From NCBI GenBank assembly GCA_025352125.1, contig JANXTZ010000044.1, positions 1 to 64,000 of the forward strand: a DNA stretch of 64,000 bases, in the 5' to 3' direction. The notes under the pieces are model-generated. The model was not told where the DNA came from. It ran no database searches and saw only the letters and a list, made by a program, of their open reading frames with translations. The position numbers and the translations under genes are program-made. Of the stretch, positions 53,669-62,502 are shown piece by piece (within the stretch, counting starts at the first letter, position 1; each line of letters begins with the position of its first letter). Source of the stretch: Deinococcales bacterium. Its GTDB lineage: Bacteria; Deinococcota; Deinococci; Deinococcales; JAAFIG01.

Positions 53669-54364
53669 GTGAATAAGATTTGGCTGATGGTCGGAATTTT
53701 GGCGCTTGGGGCGCTCGGTTTGGCATTTATGTTCACAAATCAAACCGGCACCGCCAAGACCGTCACGCTCGAGCCGAGCACGGTCATCAAAGGCGTTAAA
53801 CCAAACTCGAGTGTCAGACCGGCTGGAAGCTTAGAAGATTTGACCAAGAATGCCCCAGAACCTCGAGCGGTCACGACGGACGCCATCATTGTTCCGCCAA
53901 AGCCTGAACCCGCCGTCTCGAGCACCCCAGAGGTTGTGGGCGCCAAGCCAGAGGTGACAACGCCAACACCAGTCGCGGTCAGCGAAACCTCGAGCCAGGT
54001 CACGAAACCGGTGCCTGAAATTTCAAAATCGATTGAAAAACCTCAAGTCTCGAGCAGCGCCCAAATGCCCAGAGTCAGCACCGAACCTTCAAGTGCAACC
54101 ACACAAGAATCTGTGACCACCCAAACGACCTCGAGTGTCCCGGCGGCTTCATTGCCGTTGCGGCGCCGTCCTGGCAGCATCAGCATTCAGGCGGGAGCGT
54201 TCAAGAATGCCGACAACGCCGAAGCCTTGCGCGTTCAACTCATCAGCCAGGGTTTTAACACCAGCGTCGATCTGGGCGAGGACGGTATTTTGAGGGTGAT
54301 CGTCGGACCGTACCCAAACGAACAATCGGCTCAAGATGCCGCCAGGAAAATCTCGAGCCGTTGA
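53669..54364 (+). CDS. SPOR-domain membrane protein
   Basis: A 231-aa protein with GTG start directly after the preceding stop. Residues 4-24 form a single TM anchor (IWLMVGILALGALGLAFMF), then a long Pro/Ser/Thr/Val-rich low-complexity linker, and a C-terminal SPOR domain (about 168-231: SISIQAGAFKNADNAEALRVQL...ILRVIVGPY). SPOR domains bind denuded peptidoglycan at septa, so a division or cell-envelope role is likely. CTCGAG is used repeatedly within its linker. Confidence 0.88.
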   Translation: MNKIWLMVGILALGALGLAFMFTNQTGTAKTVTLEPSTVIKGVKPNSSVRPAGSLEDLTKNAPEPRAVTTDAIIVPPKPEPAVSSTPEVVGAKPEVTTPTPVAVSETSSQVTKPVPEISKSIEKPQVSSSAQMPRVSTEPSSATTQESVTTQTTSSVPAASLPLRRRPGSISIQAGAFKNADNAEALRVQLISQGFNTSVDLGEDGILRVIVGPYPNEQSAQDAARKISSR

Positions 54365-54407
54365 TTTGCGTTCAAATCAACTTTTACCAAGCCCGAGTGA
54401 TGAAACC

Positions 54408-54722
54408 TTAACGGTCAAATTTGCCGTAACCGACCACGCGCCGTCTGAACTCGCCACGGGCAAAATCGAGTTGTGCTTCCAAATCTGCGGCACGTCCCTG
54501 ACGGAAAATATCGAGATCAATCCAGGAATGGAGCGGTTCTTGGTCTTCAATCTGGACGATCAACTTGCGTTCGCCCTCGAGCCACAAGGTGACATTCGAG
54601 AATCCGTTCGTTTCCGCCCATTTTGTGGCTTCTTCAATCACAATGCCAACCGCATCATTTTCTGAGGTTGCAAACACGAGGGGCTGCTGGGTGGCTTGGT
54701 CGATCAATTTGATGTTTGCCAT
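54408..54722 (-). CDS. Conserved hypothetical protein (104 aa)
   Basis: A short soluble protein with the clear ribosome-binding site AGGAGG 8 nt before ATG 54722. Segments: IKLIDQATQQPLVFATSENDAVGIVIEEATKWAETNGF, a strand VTLWLEGERKLIVQIED, then HSWIDLDIFRQGR and an Arg-rich end. I do not recognise a family. It is convergent with the SPOR gene and divergent from aceB. Confidence 0.7.
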   Translation of the reverse strand: MANIKLIDQATQQPLVFATSENDAVGIVIEEATKWAETNGFSNVTLWLEGERKLIVQIEDQEPLHSWIDLDIFRQGRAADLEAQLDFARGEFRRRVVGYGKFDR

Positions 54723-54840
54723 GTGTTGCCCTCCTAAAACTTTCTAAAATCAGTTTACATTCTCAAACACCATTTTAAAATGGTTTGGATTTCAATACCG
54801 AATTCCAACCTCGGGTTGAATTTTGGCTGCAAACCTCAGT

Positions 54841-54855
54841 TAAACTAATACCATG
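54841..54855 (+). promoter_or_regulatory. Leaderless promoter of aceB
   Basis: TAAACT (54841-54846), AATACC, ATG at 54853: exact leaderless spacing. Confidence 0.55.
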
Positions 54856-56415
54856 ACTCAAATGATTTCAGGACTGAGCATCAATGCCGATCTTAGCAGC
54901 GAAATGAACGGGGTTTTGACGCCCGAGGCGCTCGAGTTTGTCAGGCAGTTGCAAACCCGTTTTGGAGCACGTCGCTTTGAGCTTCTTGCGGCTCGAGAAA
55001 CCCGCCAAAAACGAATTGAGGCGGGTGAGTTGCCAGATTTTTTGATTGAAACCCAACACATTCGCGATGACACCACCTGGCGCGTGCCGCCGCCGCCCAC
55101 AGATTTGATGGATCGCCGCGCCGAAATCACTGGACCGGTAGACCGCAAAATGGTGATCAACGCCCTGAACAGCGGCGCGAAAGTCTTCATGGCAGATTTT
55201 GAGGACGCCAACAGCCCATCATGGTCAAACTGCGTGCTTGGGCAGATCAACTTGCGCGACGCGATTCGGCGCACCATCGGTTTTACCAACCCTGAGGGCA
55301 AGCAGTATGCTTTAAATGAAAAAATAGCCACCCTCAAAGTCCGTCCCAGGGGTTGGCATTTGCCCGAAAAACACGTCACGCTCGAGGGTGAGCCAATCTC
55401 TGGTGGTTTGTTTGATTTTGGACTGTACGTGTTTCACAACGCCAAAGAACTCTTGTCACGCGGTTCGGGACCTTATTTTTACCTGCCAAAACTCGAGTCG
55501 CACCTCGAGGCGCGGCTTTGGAATGAGGTGTTCACCTTTAGCGAGGAATACCTGGACGTGCCTTATGGTTCAATTCGTGCCACGGTCTTGATTGAAACCA
55601 TTCTGGCAGCCTTTGAAATGGAAGAAATTTTGTATGAGCTGCGCGATCATAGTGTTGGCTTAAATTGTGGACGCTGGGATTATATTTTTAGCGCCATCAA
55701 AAAATTCAGGTTGCGCCCCGATTTTGTCATGCCAGACCGCGTGAAAGTCACCATGACCAGCCACATGATGCGGTCTTACAGCCTGCTTGCCATCAAAACC
55801 TGCCACAAGCGTGGCGCTCACGCGATAGGCGGCATGAGCGCCTTCATTCCAGTCAAAAATGATATTGAAGCCAACAACAAAGCCACCGAACAAGTCCGCA
55901 GCGACAAAACCCGCGAAGCCACCGACGGGCACGACGGCACTTGGGTCGCCCACCCAGGGCTTGTGCCCGTCGCGCTCGAGGTGTTTGACCGCATCATGCC
56001 GAGTCCAAACCAGATCGACAAGCAACTCGAGGTCAACGTGACCGCCACCGACCTGCTGACCGTTCCCACGGGCGGCGTGACCCTGGCAGGACTCACCCTC
56101 AACATCAGTGTCGCCCTCCAATACCTCGAGGCTTGGCTGAACGGTTCGGGCGCAGTGCCAATCAACAACCTGATGGAAGACGCCGCCACCGCCGAAATCA
56201 GTCGGGCGCAAATCTGGCAATGGGTTGAACATCACACCAAACTCGAAGACGGCAATGTGGTCACGCTCGAGTTGGTCAAAAATGTTTTGAACACCGAACT
56301 CGAGCGACTGGGAACAGAACGCTTTGCCAAAGCGGCGGGGTTGCTGCTCGAGGTTGCCACCGCAAAACCGTTTATCGAATTTTTGACGCTGCCTGGATAC
56401 CGTGAAATGGCTTGA
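54853..56415 (+). CDS. aceB: Malate synthase A
   Basis: A 520-aa enzyme condensing glyoxylate and acetyl-CoA to malate in the glyoxylate bypass. The class A pattern: [58 protein letters not shown] and [16 protein letters not shown], with catalytic Arg and Asp residues in these blocks. Length is typical for form A (about 530). No isocitrate lyase in the window. Leaderless start; ends before a repeat-rich intergenic region. Confidence 0.96.
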   Translation: MTQMISGLSINADLSSEMNGVLTPEALEFVRQLQTRFGARRFELLAARETRQKRIEAGELPDFLIETQHIRDDTTWRVPPPPTDLMDRRAEITGPVDRKMVINALNSGAKVFMADFEDANSPSWSNCVLGQINLRDAIRRTIGFTNPEGKQYALNEKIATLKVRPRGWHLPEKHVTLEGEPISGGLFDFGLYVFHNAKELLSRGSGPYFYLPKLESHLEARLWNEVFTFSEEYLDVPYGSIRATVLIETILAAFEMEEILYELRDHSVGLNCGRWDYIFSAIKKFRLRPDFVMPDRVKVTMTSHMMRSYSLLAIKTCHKRGAHAIGGMSAFIPVKNDIEANNKATEQVRSDKTREATDGHDGTWVAHPGLVPVALEVFDRIMPSPNQIDKQLEVNVTATDLLTVPTGGVTLAGLTLNISVALQYLEAWLNGSGAVPINNLMEDAATAEISRAQIWQWVEHHTKLEDGNVVTLELVKNVLNTELERLGTERFAKAAGLLLEVATAKPFIEFLTLPGYREMA

Positions 56416-56506
56416 GTAAATGTAAAGGATGGGTTTTAACCCAAAACCTCGAGTCTCACACCAAAAAGTGAATTTTACTTCTCCTGAAGCCCTGATCCGG
56501 CGTTTC

Positions 56507-56556
56507 TTGACCCCAAAACGCACCTGTCTTGACCATAAACATGCACCTGACGGACA
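56507..56556 (-). repeat. Inverted copy 3 of the CCGTCAGGTGC repeat
   Basis: Read on the minus strand: CCGTCAGGTGCATG, then TCAAGACAGGTGCG and TCAAGAAACGCC. It shares CCGTCAGGTGCAT and the TCAAGA..GGTG arrangement with the copies at 3061 and 4609. Confidence 0.45.
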
Positions 56557-56588
56557 TGGTCGCTGACGGACGGGATTGCTACGCGCCA

Positions 56589-56676
56589 CCTTCTCCCCCA
56601 AGCGGGAGAAGGACAAAAACCTCGATCCACACGTGTAAAGAACTTAAACTTCCCTCTCCTGATGTTGGGAGAGGGG
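56589..56676. repeat. Two REP-like palindromes between aceB and the ABC permease gene
   Basis: CCTTCTCCC (56589-56597) pairs with GGGAGAAGG (56604-56612), and CCCTCTCC (56652-56659) pairs with GGAGAGGG (56668-56675), followed by CTGGGGGTGAGGGT. CTCTCC...GGAGAG with GGGTGAGGG is a repeat type I know from many bacterial genomes. The 56416-56724 gap holds only this and the copy above. Confidence 0.6.
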
Positions 56677-56724
56677 CTGGGGGTGAGGGTAGCGTAATTG
56701 CTGATTTTGTGTATTGCAGAGCGT

Positions 56725-57642
56725 TCAATCGTGTACATCTCGAGTTGTGAAATTCCAGACCAGCACGCCAGCGAAAATCGCAAAGTACACGGCGGCAATT
56801 CCAGCCGAAGCCCAGATTTGACTCCAGTCCATGACTGGAATCACGTTGCTCGAGCCTCCGATGCCAAATCCTTTGATGGTTTCACCCAGCAATCTCGAGC
56901 CGATGCCGACGTTTGGGGTGAAGAAGTAATGGCGCATGGTTTCAACGTTTTGTTGGATGCGTTGTGCCTCGAAGGCGGCGGTTAGGGGCGTAATGCGGTT
57001 GACGGTGAGTGCCAATAAGGCGGTGATGATGGTCTCGAGAATCGCGGGCATGAAGATCACGCCGATCACGGCGATGGCGGGTGAAACGGTCAGCCAACTG
57101 ATTAAGAACCCGAGGGCGAGTGGGGCTGCCAAGACGAGCCATTGCAGCGCGGTGATGCCGAGCAAATTGCCCCAATCGCCTGCAAATGTGGTGGCGTAAC
57201 CCAGAGCGATGCTGATTGAACCGAACAACAATGCGCCGATCAGACCGCCCACAATCATGATCAGCAAAATCAGCATTCCCGATAGGAATTTTGCGGTCAG
57301 CACTTTTAAGCGGTTGGGTTGTGCGACCAGAATGGTTTTCCACATTTTGTAGGTGCGGTCTTCACCGACAATAAACACGGCGACAATGGCTGCCAGAACG
57401 TACAGCAACGCTTGAAGTGTGCCACCAACGTGGTTGCGTGCCAGACTGTAGGGCGATGCAATCTCAGAGATGGCTCGAGAGACGGTTGCACTTTGTGCCA
57501 GGGTGCTCGAGACGCGTCCAGATAAAAATCCGGCGCTGATGACTTGCACCATTGGGACAACCACGGCGATGATGGCGAACAACAGCCAGAAGCGTTTTTT
57601 GCGTAGGGCTTTGGTCAATTCGGCGCTTATCATTTCAAGCAT
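56725..57642 (-). CDS. ABC-2 type transporter permease
   Basis: A 305-aa integral membrane subunit. TM1 RFWLLFAIIAVVVPMVQVIS is followed by a periplasmic loop and about five further TM segments (LLYVLAAIVAVFIVG, LLILLIMIVGGLIGALL, ALQWLVLAAPLALGFLISWL, AVIGVIFMPAILETII, YFAIFAGVLVWNF). Start 57642 overlaps the ATPase stop (57635) by 8 nt, so it is translated coupled to it. The pair is a typical ABC exporter (bacitracin or bacteriocin type); substrate unknown. Confidence 0.87.
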   Translation of the reverse strand: MLEMISAELTKALRKKRFWLLFAIIAVVVPMVQVISAGFLSGRVSSTLAQSATVSRAISEIASPYSLARNHVGGTLQALLYVLAAIVAVFIVGEDRTYKMWKTILVAQPNRLKVLTAKFLSGMLILLIMIVGGLIGALLFGSISIALGYATTFAGDWGNLLGITALQWLVLAAPLALGFLISWLTVSPAIAVIGVIFMPAILETIITALLALTVNRITPLTAAFEAQRIQQNVETMRHYFFTPNVGIGSRLLGETIKGFGIGGSSNVIPVMDWSQIWASAGIAAVYFAIFAGVLVWNFTTRDVHD

Positions 57643-58576
57643 TGATGCCACTTCCAGTCTGTGCTTGCGCTCCAACAACCTCCAGATACAGTCGCTCGAG
57701 GTCGCCGGCGTGGTTGGTTTCGCTCTCTTTCGCCAGTTCGGTCAGGTTGATGCCCGCCTGCACCAAGAGCGGCGCGAGGCGGTACGCGCCCGATCTTGGA
57801 ATGACCACGCGCACGCCTGTGGGCAGTAAATCGGCTCGAGACACCCAGCTTTCGCGTTTTAAGATGTCCAGGGCTTGCACGGCTTGTTGGGTTTCGACAC
57901 GGTAGGTCAGTTCGGCTTCGGTGTTGGTCACGCTGGCGTGAATGCTCGAATCGCGCAAGAGTTGACCCTTGTTGATGATCAAAATTCTGGGGGCGAAACG
58001 TTCGACCTCGCTTAAGATGTGGCTGCTGACCAACACGGCAATGCCTTGTTCGCCAAAGTTTCCAATGATGTTGCGCAACTCGGCGATGCCTTCGGGGTCG
58101 AGTCCATTCGCGGGTTCGTCGAGCATCAAGAGTTTGGGACTGGGCAAGAGCGCCCTTGCCAGTCCAAGGCGCTGTCTCATGCCTTGCGAATACTTGAAAA
58201 CCCGGTCTGTCGCCCTGGCGGTCAACCCGACCATCTCCAGGACCTCAGTCACGCGCCCTTTCGAGATACCGCCGTGCATTCCTGCGGCGTAATCCAGGTT
58301 TTCGCGCCCAGACAGGTACGGGTAAAAGCTGGGTTCTTCGATCATCGCGCCCATTTCGCGCAGGGTGTTGCCTGGAACGCTTTTGCCGAGCAAATTGACG
58401 TTGCCTGACGTGGGGCGGATAAGCCCTGCGATCATGCGCATGGTGGTGGTTTTGCCCGCGCCGTTGGGTCCCAAAAAGCCGACGATCTCGCCAGCGTTGA
58501 GTGAAAAACTGATGTTGTCCACGCTTTTTCGGCTGCCGTAGGTTTTACTCAGGTTCTGTACCGTCAGAAGGCTCAT
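57635..58576 (-). CDS. ABC transporter ATP-binding protein
   Basis: A 313-aa CcmA/BcrA-type ATPase: Walker A GPNGAGKTT, Q-loop MIEEPSFYPYLSG, signature YSQGMRQRLGLA, Walker B LLMLDEPANGLD, and VSSHILSEVE switch. The C-terminal extra domain after about residue 215 is typical for the exporter class. Leaderless start: TAAACT and 5 nt spacing. Part of a 1.1-kb stretch without CTCGAG (57841-58972), unlike most of the window. Confidence 0.93.
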   Translation of the reverse strand: MSLLTVQNLSKTYGSRKSVDNISFSLNAGEIVGFLGPNGAGKTTTMRMIAGLIRPTSGNVNLLGKSVPGNTLREMGAMIEEPSFYPYLSGRENLDYAAGMHGGISKGRVTEVLEMVGLTARATDRVFKYSQGMRQRLGLARALLPSPKLLMLDEPANGLDPEGIAELRNIIGNFGEQGIAVLVSSHILSEVERFAPRILIINKGQLLRDSSIHASVTNTEAELTYRVETQQAVQALDILKRESWVSRADLLPTGVRVVIPRSGAYRLAPLLVQAGINLTELAKESETNHAGDLERLYLEVVGAQAQTGSGINA

Positions 58577-58581
58577 AAGTC

Positions 58582-58587
58582 AGTTTA
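58582..58587 (-). promoter_or_regulatory. -10 of the ABC exporter operon
   Basis: TAAACT on the minus strand 5 nt from ATG 58576. The remaining 58588-58924 gap holds no gene I can support; a possible 77-codon frame (58618-58851, minus) has no ribosome-binding site. Confidence 0.5.
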
Positions 58588-58924
58588 CGTCCTGTCGTGC
58601 AGATTCGTTCCATGATTTTAGAAGATTTGGCGAAGAGGATTTGTAAAGCGCACGTTACTTTCTTTAAAAATCTTGACGGTGACGGAAAAGAACCAGGGTT
58701 TTTTCAAATGGTGGTATGACGTCTCTAACTGAATTTCCGCATCAAAGACAGCAAAGCGCCGATCTGACTTGAGATTTAACTCGGAGAGACTTCCCACGTG
58801 ACGCCAAAATGACGCTAGATTCTTATGATTCACAGGCAAAGAAAAGTTCATTTTGAAGTCAACGGTATTCGATTCTCGTCATGGTGCTTTTGGGTCGCCG
58901 CTCTGAAATGCAAACAGAAAGGAA

Positions 58925-59101
58925 ATGAACTTGATCAAACTTCAAACCCAAGAACAGACAAACAATCCGCAACTCGAGGTTCAAAAACAACGCCATCAAA
59001 CGCCATTCCTCGAGCCGCACCACCATTTGAGTTTGATGGGAGTGAATTTGTTGATTGGTGGGAAAGCCTTACCGAATCCATTTGAACAGGAGCCACAATG
59101 A
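58925..59101 (+). CDS. 58-aa ORF coupled to the beta-helix lipoprotein gene
   Basis: ATG 58925 with AAAGGA just upstream encodes a 58-aa basic, His-rich polypeptide (MNLIKLQTQEQTNNPQLEVQ... and PFLEPHHHLSLMG). Its TGA (59099-59101) overlaps the ATG of the next gene (59098) as ATGA. The other frame through the same DNA is also open up to 59085, so the assignment rests on the coupling and the ribosome-binding site. Confidence 0.45.
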   Translation: MNLIKLQTQEQTNNPQLEVQKQRHQTPFLEPHHHLSLMGVNLLIGGKALPNPFEQEPQ

Positions 59102-61989
59102 AAAACCGTCTGGGATGGACTGGGTTGCTGCTTGCCAGCATGTTGATGGCTTGCGGTCAAGCCCCGCAAGCCGAAGTTGCACCACCAACACCGCAAGTAC
59201 CACCAAGGCCCGCGCCTGTGGCGTTCAAACCCATCATGCTCGGGTCAATCACCTTCGATTTTGACTCGAGCGCAAAGACCGCCACGGCGCACGTTGACCC
59301 TCAAACCCGAGCCACCAGTTTTCCTGCCGAAACAGATTTCAAATTTACCAAGGCAATCTTGCAGGTTCAGACCCCAACAACCGGAACGAACCGTTTTTTA
59401 ACGGCTAATTTCAGCCTCGAGAACCTGAACGCGGTCACCGATTACAACAATGTGACGCTGATTGCCTATCACAGGCGCAGCGTCGTCGGGTCTGAAAACG
59501 TGAATGACAGCGCGTTCACCAATATTCAAGATTTCGGTGGTGGCTCGAGCAATGCCGCAACCTGGGCGTTGCAACTCAAACCCGCGCACGGCATGAAAAC
59601 CGATGGGGCGGGCGGGTTCATCGTCGATAATACCCATGCCGACATGCAAATTTTTACGCCTTCGGAGACCAGCACCATCCAAACCGACGCCCAAACCGGC
59701 ACGTTGATCAACAACGGGGTCGCGGGCGAGGGCGTTTTGTCTTATGGTTACGTCGCCCGCAATGCCAGCAATGGTCGCAGCATCGTGCACGGTACGACCA
59801 CCAACAGCTTGAGCATTGGGTTGCAAGTCCCGCAAAACGGTGACGCTGGGGCTGCCAACACCGCCTACCGTTACTCCATGACCTTTCTGATCTTCGCCGA
59901 CAACGTCACTCGCGTCACCGAAAGCCTTGAAGAACAAGCCTCTTCGGGCGCTGGTTCTCGAGCCGTGGCATTGGGCGCAACCGAGGTGCGGTACTTGTGC
60001 GGCTCGGGTTACTCGAGCAACAACGGCGTGTTTGTGCCTGGCGCAAAAACGGCGGGCGTCGCCAGCGTGCTTTCTTATCTTGGTGGAAACCTGAAAATTA
60101 CGGACAGCACCGCATTTAACTTTGCCGCAACGGGCAACACGCAACTGTCGGTCAATGCCGCAAGTGGTTTGGCATCCAAGTACGCCACCTTGGACGGGAC
60201 AACATTGGGTTCAATCACGGGTGGTGCAAGCAGCACCAACGGCGGCAATGTTTCAATTGCCACCAATGGTTCGTTCACGTTTACCCCAGTGGTCAATTCA
60301 AAAACAGCGGACAAGGTTTCTTACAGCGTGGCAGGTTGCACCGCCCCAGCCCTCAAAGCCCCAGTCTCAATCTCGAACATGGTTTGGTACATTGACTCGA
60401 GCGCGGCGGGTGGTGGCGATGGTCGCAGCACCGGACCGTTGCAAAGCCTCTCGAGTTTGAACGTGTCTGCGCCGAATACCACGGTTGCAGGTGATTTTAT
60501 TTACGTGAAAAACGGCAGCACGGGCGGTACGGGCTTCACCTTGAAGAACAATCAACAACTCATTGGTTCGGGCGTGGCGCTAATCGTCGGTGGCAACACC
60601 TTGCAGGCGGCTGGCACAGCCCCGACCATCACCAGCCCAATTACAGCAGTGACCGACAACACCATCTCGGGTTTGACAGTCGGTGGCATTAACGGCACTG
60701 TCGGCGGCACGCTGACCGTCTCGAGCGCCAGCGTTGCGGCGGGCGCAGCCCAAGCCATTAACTTAAGCGGTGGCACTTTGGCGGTTAGTTTGACCAAAGT
60801 CAACTCGAGCGGCGGTGTGAACGGCATTCAATTAGCCAACACCACAGGTTCATTCACGGTTTCTGGCACTGGAACAACGGCGGGTAGTGGCGGGGTCTTG
60901 ACCACCAACACTGGCGACGGTGTGAACTTGAGCACCCAATTTGGTACAGTCACCTTAAAAAACATGCAGATCACCAGTCCCGCCAACGAGGGTGTGGACG
61001 CCAGCGCCAGCTCAGGCACAAATCTTTTGCATCTCAAGGATGTGACGGTTTTGAGCGCCAGCACTTCAGGCGCTACCACCAACGCGGGTGTCAGTTACGT
61101 CGGCTCTGGATTATCGGTCAACACCTTGGAAGTCATTGGCACGGTGGCGGTCACAGCAGGTAACGCGGCAACTGTGGCTTCTCGAGTGCAGAGCGGTGAC
61201 TTGGAAGGCATTCAAGCGACAACAGTCACCGGCTCGAGTGCGACCATGAATCTTTCGGTTCAGAAAACCAGTTTCCGTGAGAATCAAGTTCGAGCCATCA
61301 ACGCAACATATTTCTCGAGTGGTGCGACCATCACAACCCTGGATGACAATTACGTGCAGTTGGTAGGAATTGACGGTACGGGTTTCCGAGTCGTTGCGCA
61401 GACTCCGACGCAAACCCACAAGTTACGCATTCAGGGCAACACCATGGATTTCAATGAAAACGCAAATTCTGGTGCAAGCTTTGGGATTGACGTGCGTATC
61501 AATGAAAGCGCAATCGTGCAAGCCCTGATTGACAACAACAACCTGGTTGACATGGAAGCAAACGGCATCACCATGTTTGCTGGTCAAACGACGCTGCCAG
61601 CAACGACAACATCCAGCGCGAATTTACAAGCCACCATCAGCAACAACACCATCACCAGCGCCGACCCGTTCGCCGGTAGTGGAATTACGATTCAAAGCGG
61701 TGTGAGCGGTAAAACAGGTGCAACAGTCTGCGTAAGTGAGGTGGGCAACAATGTCAATTACTCTGCTCCGACTGCGTTTAATTACCGCTTGCGCCGCGTG
61801 ATCACGGGTGCGGGAAATACACTTCAACTCAATGGCGTTGCTGGAACGGTAAACGACTTGGCAGGCTTAGCGTCTTGGTTGTTTAATGCACCACAAAGTA
61901 ACCTTCCCAATAACAGTGCAAAAGTCAGTATTTCGCCAGCAGCAGCGGCAGGGTACGGCACTTGCAGCGTCGTCGTTCCAACATTCTAG
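59098..61989 (+). CDS. Surface lipoprotein with right-handed beta-helix domain
   Basis: A 963-aa lipoprotein: signal with LMAC (Cys19), then a proline-rich spacer. Residues about 45-300 form a beta-rich domain (FTKAILQVQTPTTGTNRFLTAN, RYSMTFLIFADN), and about 430-900 contain repeated short Gly/Asn/Ser/Thr-rich strand turns (ISGLTVGGI, LTVSSASV, NTLEVIGTVAV, ITSADPFAGSG) typical of parallel beta-helices. Function might be polysaccharide or surface adhesion. Its upstream 58-aa ORF may feed translation. Followed after 11 bp by the collar genes. Confidence 0.8.
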   Translation: MKNRLGWTGLLLASMLMACGQAPQAEVAPPTPQVPPRPAPVAFKPIMLGSITFDFDSSAKTATAHVDPQTRATSFPAETDFKFTKAILQVQTPTTGTNRFLTANFSLENLNAVTDYNNVTLIAYHRRSVVGSENVNDSAFTNIQDFGGGSSNAATWALQLKPAHGMKTDGAGGFIVDNTHADMQIFTPSETSTIQTDAQTGTLINNGVAGEGVLSYGYVARNASNGRSIVHGTTTNSLSIGLQVPQNGDAGAANTAYRYSMTFLIFADNVTRVTESLEEQASSGAGSRAVALGATEVRYLCGSGYSSNNGVFVPGAKTAGVASVLSYLGGNLKITDSTAFNFAATGNTQLSVNAASGLASKYATLDGTTLGSITGGASSTNGGNVSIATNGSFTFTPVVNSKTADKVSYSVAGCTAPALKAPVSISNMVWYIDSSAAGGGDGRSTGPLQSLSSLNVSAPNTTVAGDFIYVKNGSTGGTGFTLKNNQQLIGSGVALIVGGNTLQAAGTAPTITSPITAVTDNTISGLTVGGINGTVGGTLTVSSASVAAGAAQAINLSGGTLAVSLTKVNSSGGVNGIQLANTTGSFTVSGTGTTAGSGGVLTTNTGDGVNLSTQFGTVTLKNMQITSPANEGVDASASSGTNLLHLKDVTVLSASTSGATTNAGVSYVGSGLSVNTLEVIGTVAVTAGNAATVASRVQSGDLEGIQATTVTGSSATMNLSVQKTSFRENQVRAINATYFSSGATITTLDDNYVQLVGIDGTGFRVVAQTPTQTHKLRIQGNTMDFNENANSGASFGIDVRINESAIVQALIDNNNLVDMEANGITMFAGQTTLPATTTSSANLQATISNNTITSADPFAGSGITIQSGVSGKTGATVCVSEVGNNVNYSAPTAFNYRLRRVITGAGNTLQLNGVAGTVNDLAGLASWLFNAPQSNLPNNSAKVSISPAAAAGYGTCSVVVPTF

Positions 61990-62000
61990 AGGAGGCAGTT

Positions 62001-62492
62001 ATGGCAGAAGCTTTTTTAGGCGAAATTCAAATGTTTGGGTTTAACTTTAACCCACGTGGCTGGGCGCGATGCGATGGGGACCTTTTGCCAATCAATCAAA
62101 ACCAAGCTCTGTTCGCGTTGTTGGGAACAACGTATGGCGGCAACGGCATTCAAACTTTTGCTTTGCCCGACCTGCGCAGTCGGGTTCCCATGCACACAGG
62201 ATCACAGAATCCTTTGGGCACTCGTGCTGGAGAAGAAAACCACACCTTGTTGACAGGCGAAATGCCAAGCCACAACCACACGCACAGCGCCTCGAGTGCG
62301 CCAGGGGCAACCGTCTTTCCAACCGGCAACAGTTTTGCGCTCAGTGGTGCCAACATTTACGCCCCACAGAACAATGGGGCGGCAATGTCGATTGGCTCGA
62401 GCGGCGGCAGTCAAGCGCACAACAACATGCAGCCGTACACGACGGTCAATTTTTGCATTGCCCTTCAAGGCATTTTCCCATCACGGAATTAA
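62001..62492 (+). CDS. Phage tail collar domain protein (microcystin-dependent-like) 1
   Basis: A 163-aa protein of the tail-collar (PF07484-like) fold, often named microcystin-dependent protein. It starts AEAFLGEIQMFGFNFNPRGWARCDG, then LLPINQNQALFALLGTTYGGNGIQTFALPDLRSRVP, and ends PYTTVNFCIALQGIFPSRN. RBS AGGAGG 7 nt upstream. Collar domains occur in phage tail fibres and in cyanobacterial/Bacillus stand-alone proteins. It is the first of three tandem paralogues with short gaps; no other phage genes are present. Confidence 0.87.
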   Translation: MAEAFLGEIQMFGFNFNPRGWARCDGDLLPINQNQALFALLGTTYGGNGIQTFALPDLRSRVPMHTGSQNPLGTRAGEENHTLLTGEMPSHNHTHSASSAPGATVFPTGNSFALSGANIYAPQNNGAAMSIGSSGGSQAHNNMQPYTTVNFCIALQGIFPSRN

Positions 62493-62502
62493 CGGAGGAT
62501 TT

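Noticed and set aside
58618-58851. 77-codon minus-strand frame between the ABC exporter and the beta-helix operon
   Set aside because: No ribosome-binding site, no leaderless -10 at the right distance, no recognised motif. Left as intergenic with low support.
58825-59085. Alternative plus-strand frame overlapping the 58-aa ORF
   Set aside because: It has no ribosome-binding site at its start and does not couple to the next gene; the 58-aa ORF fits better, though not decisively.
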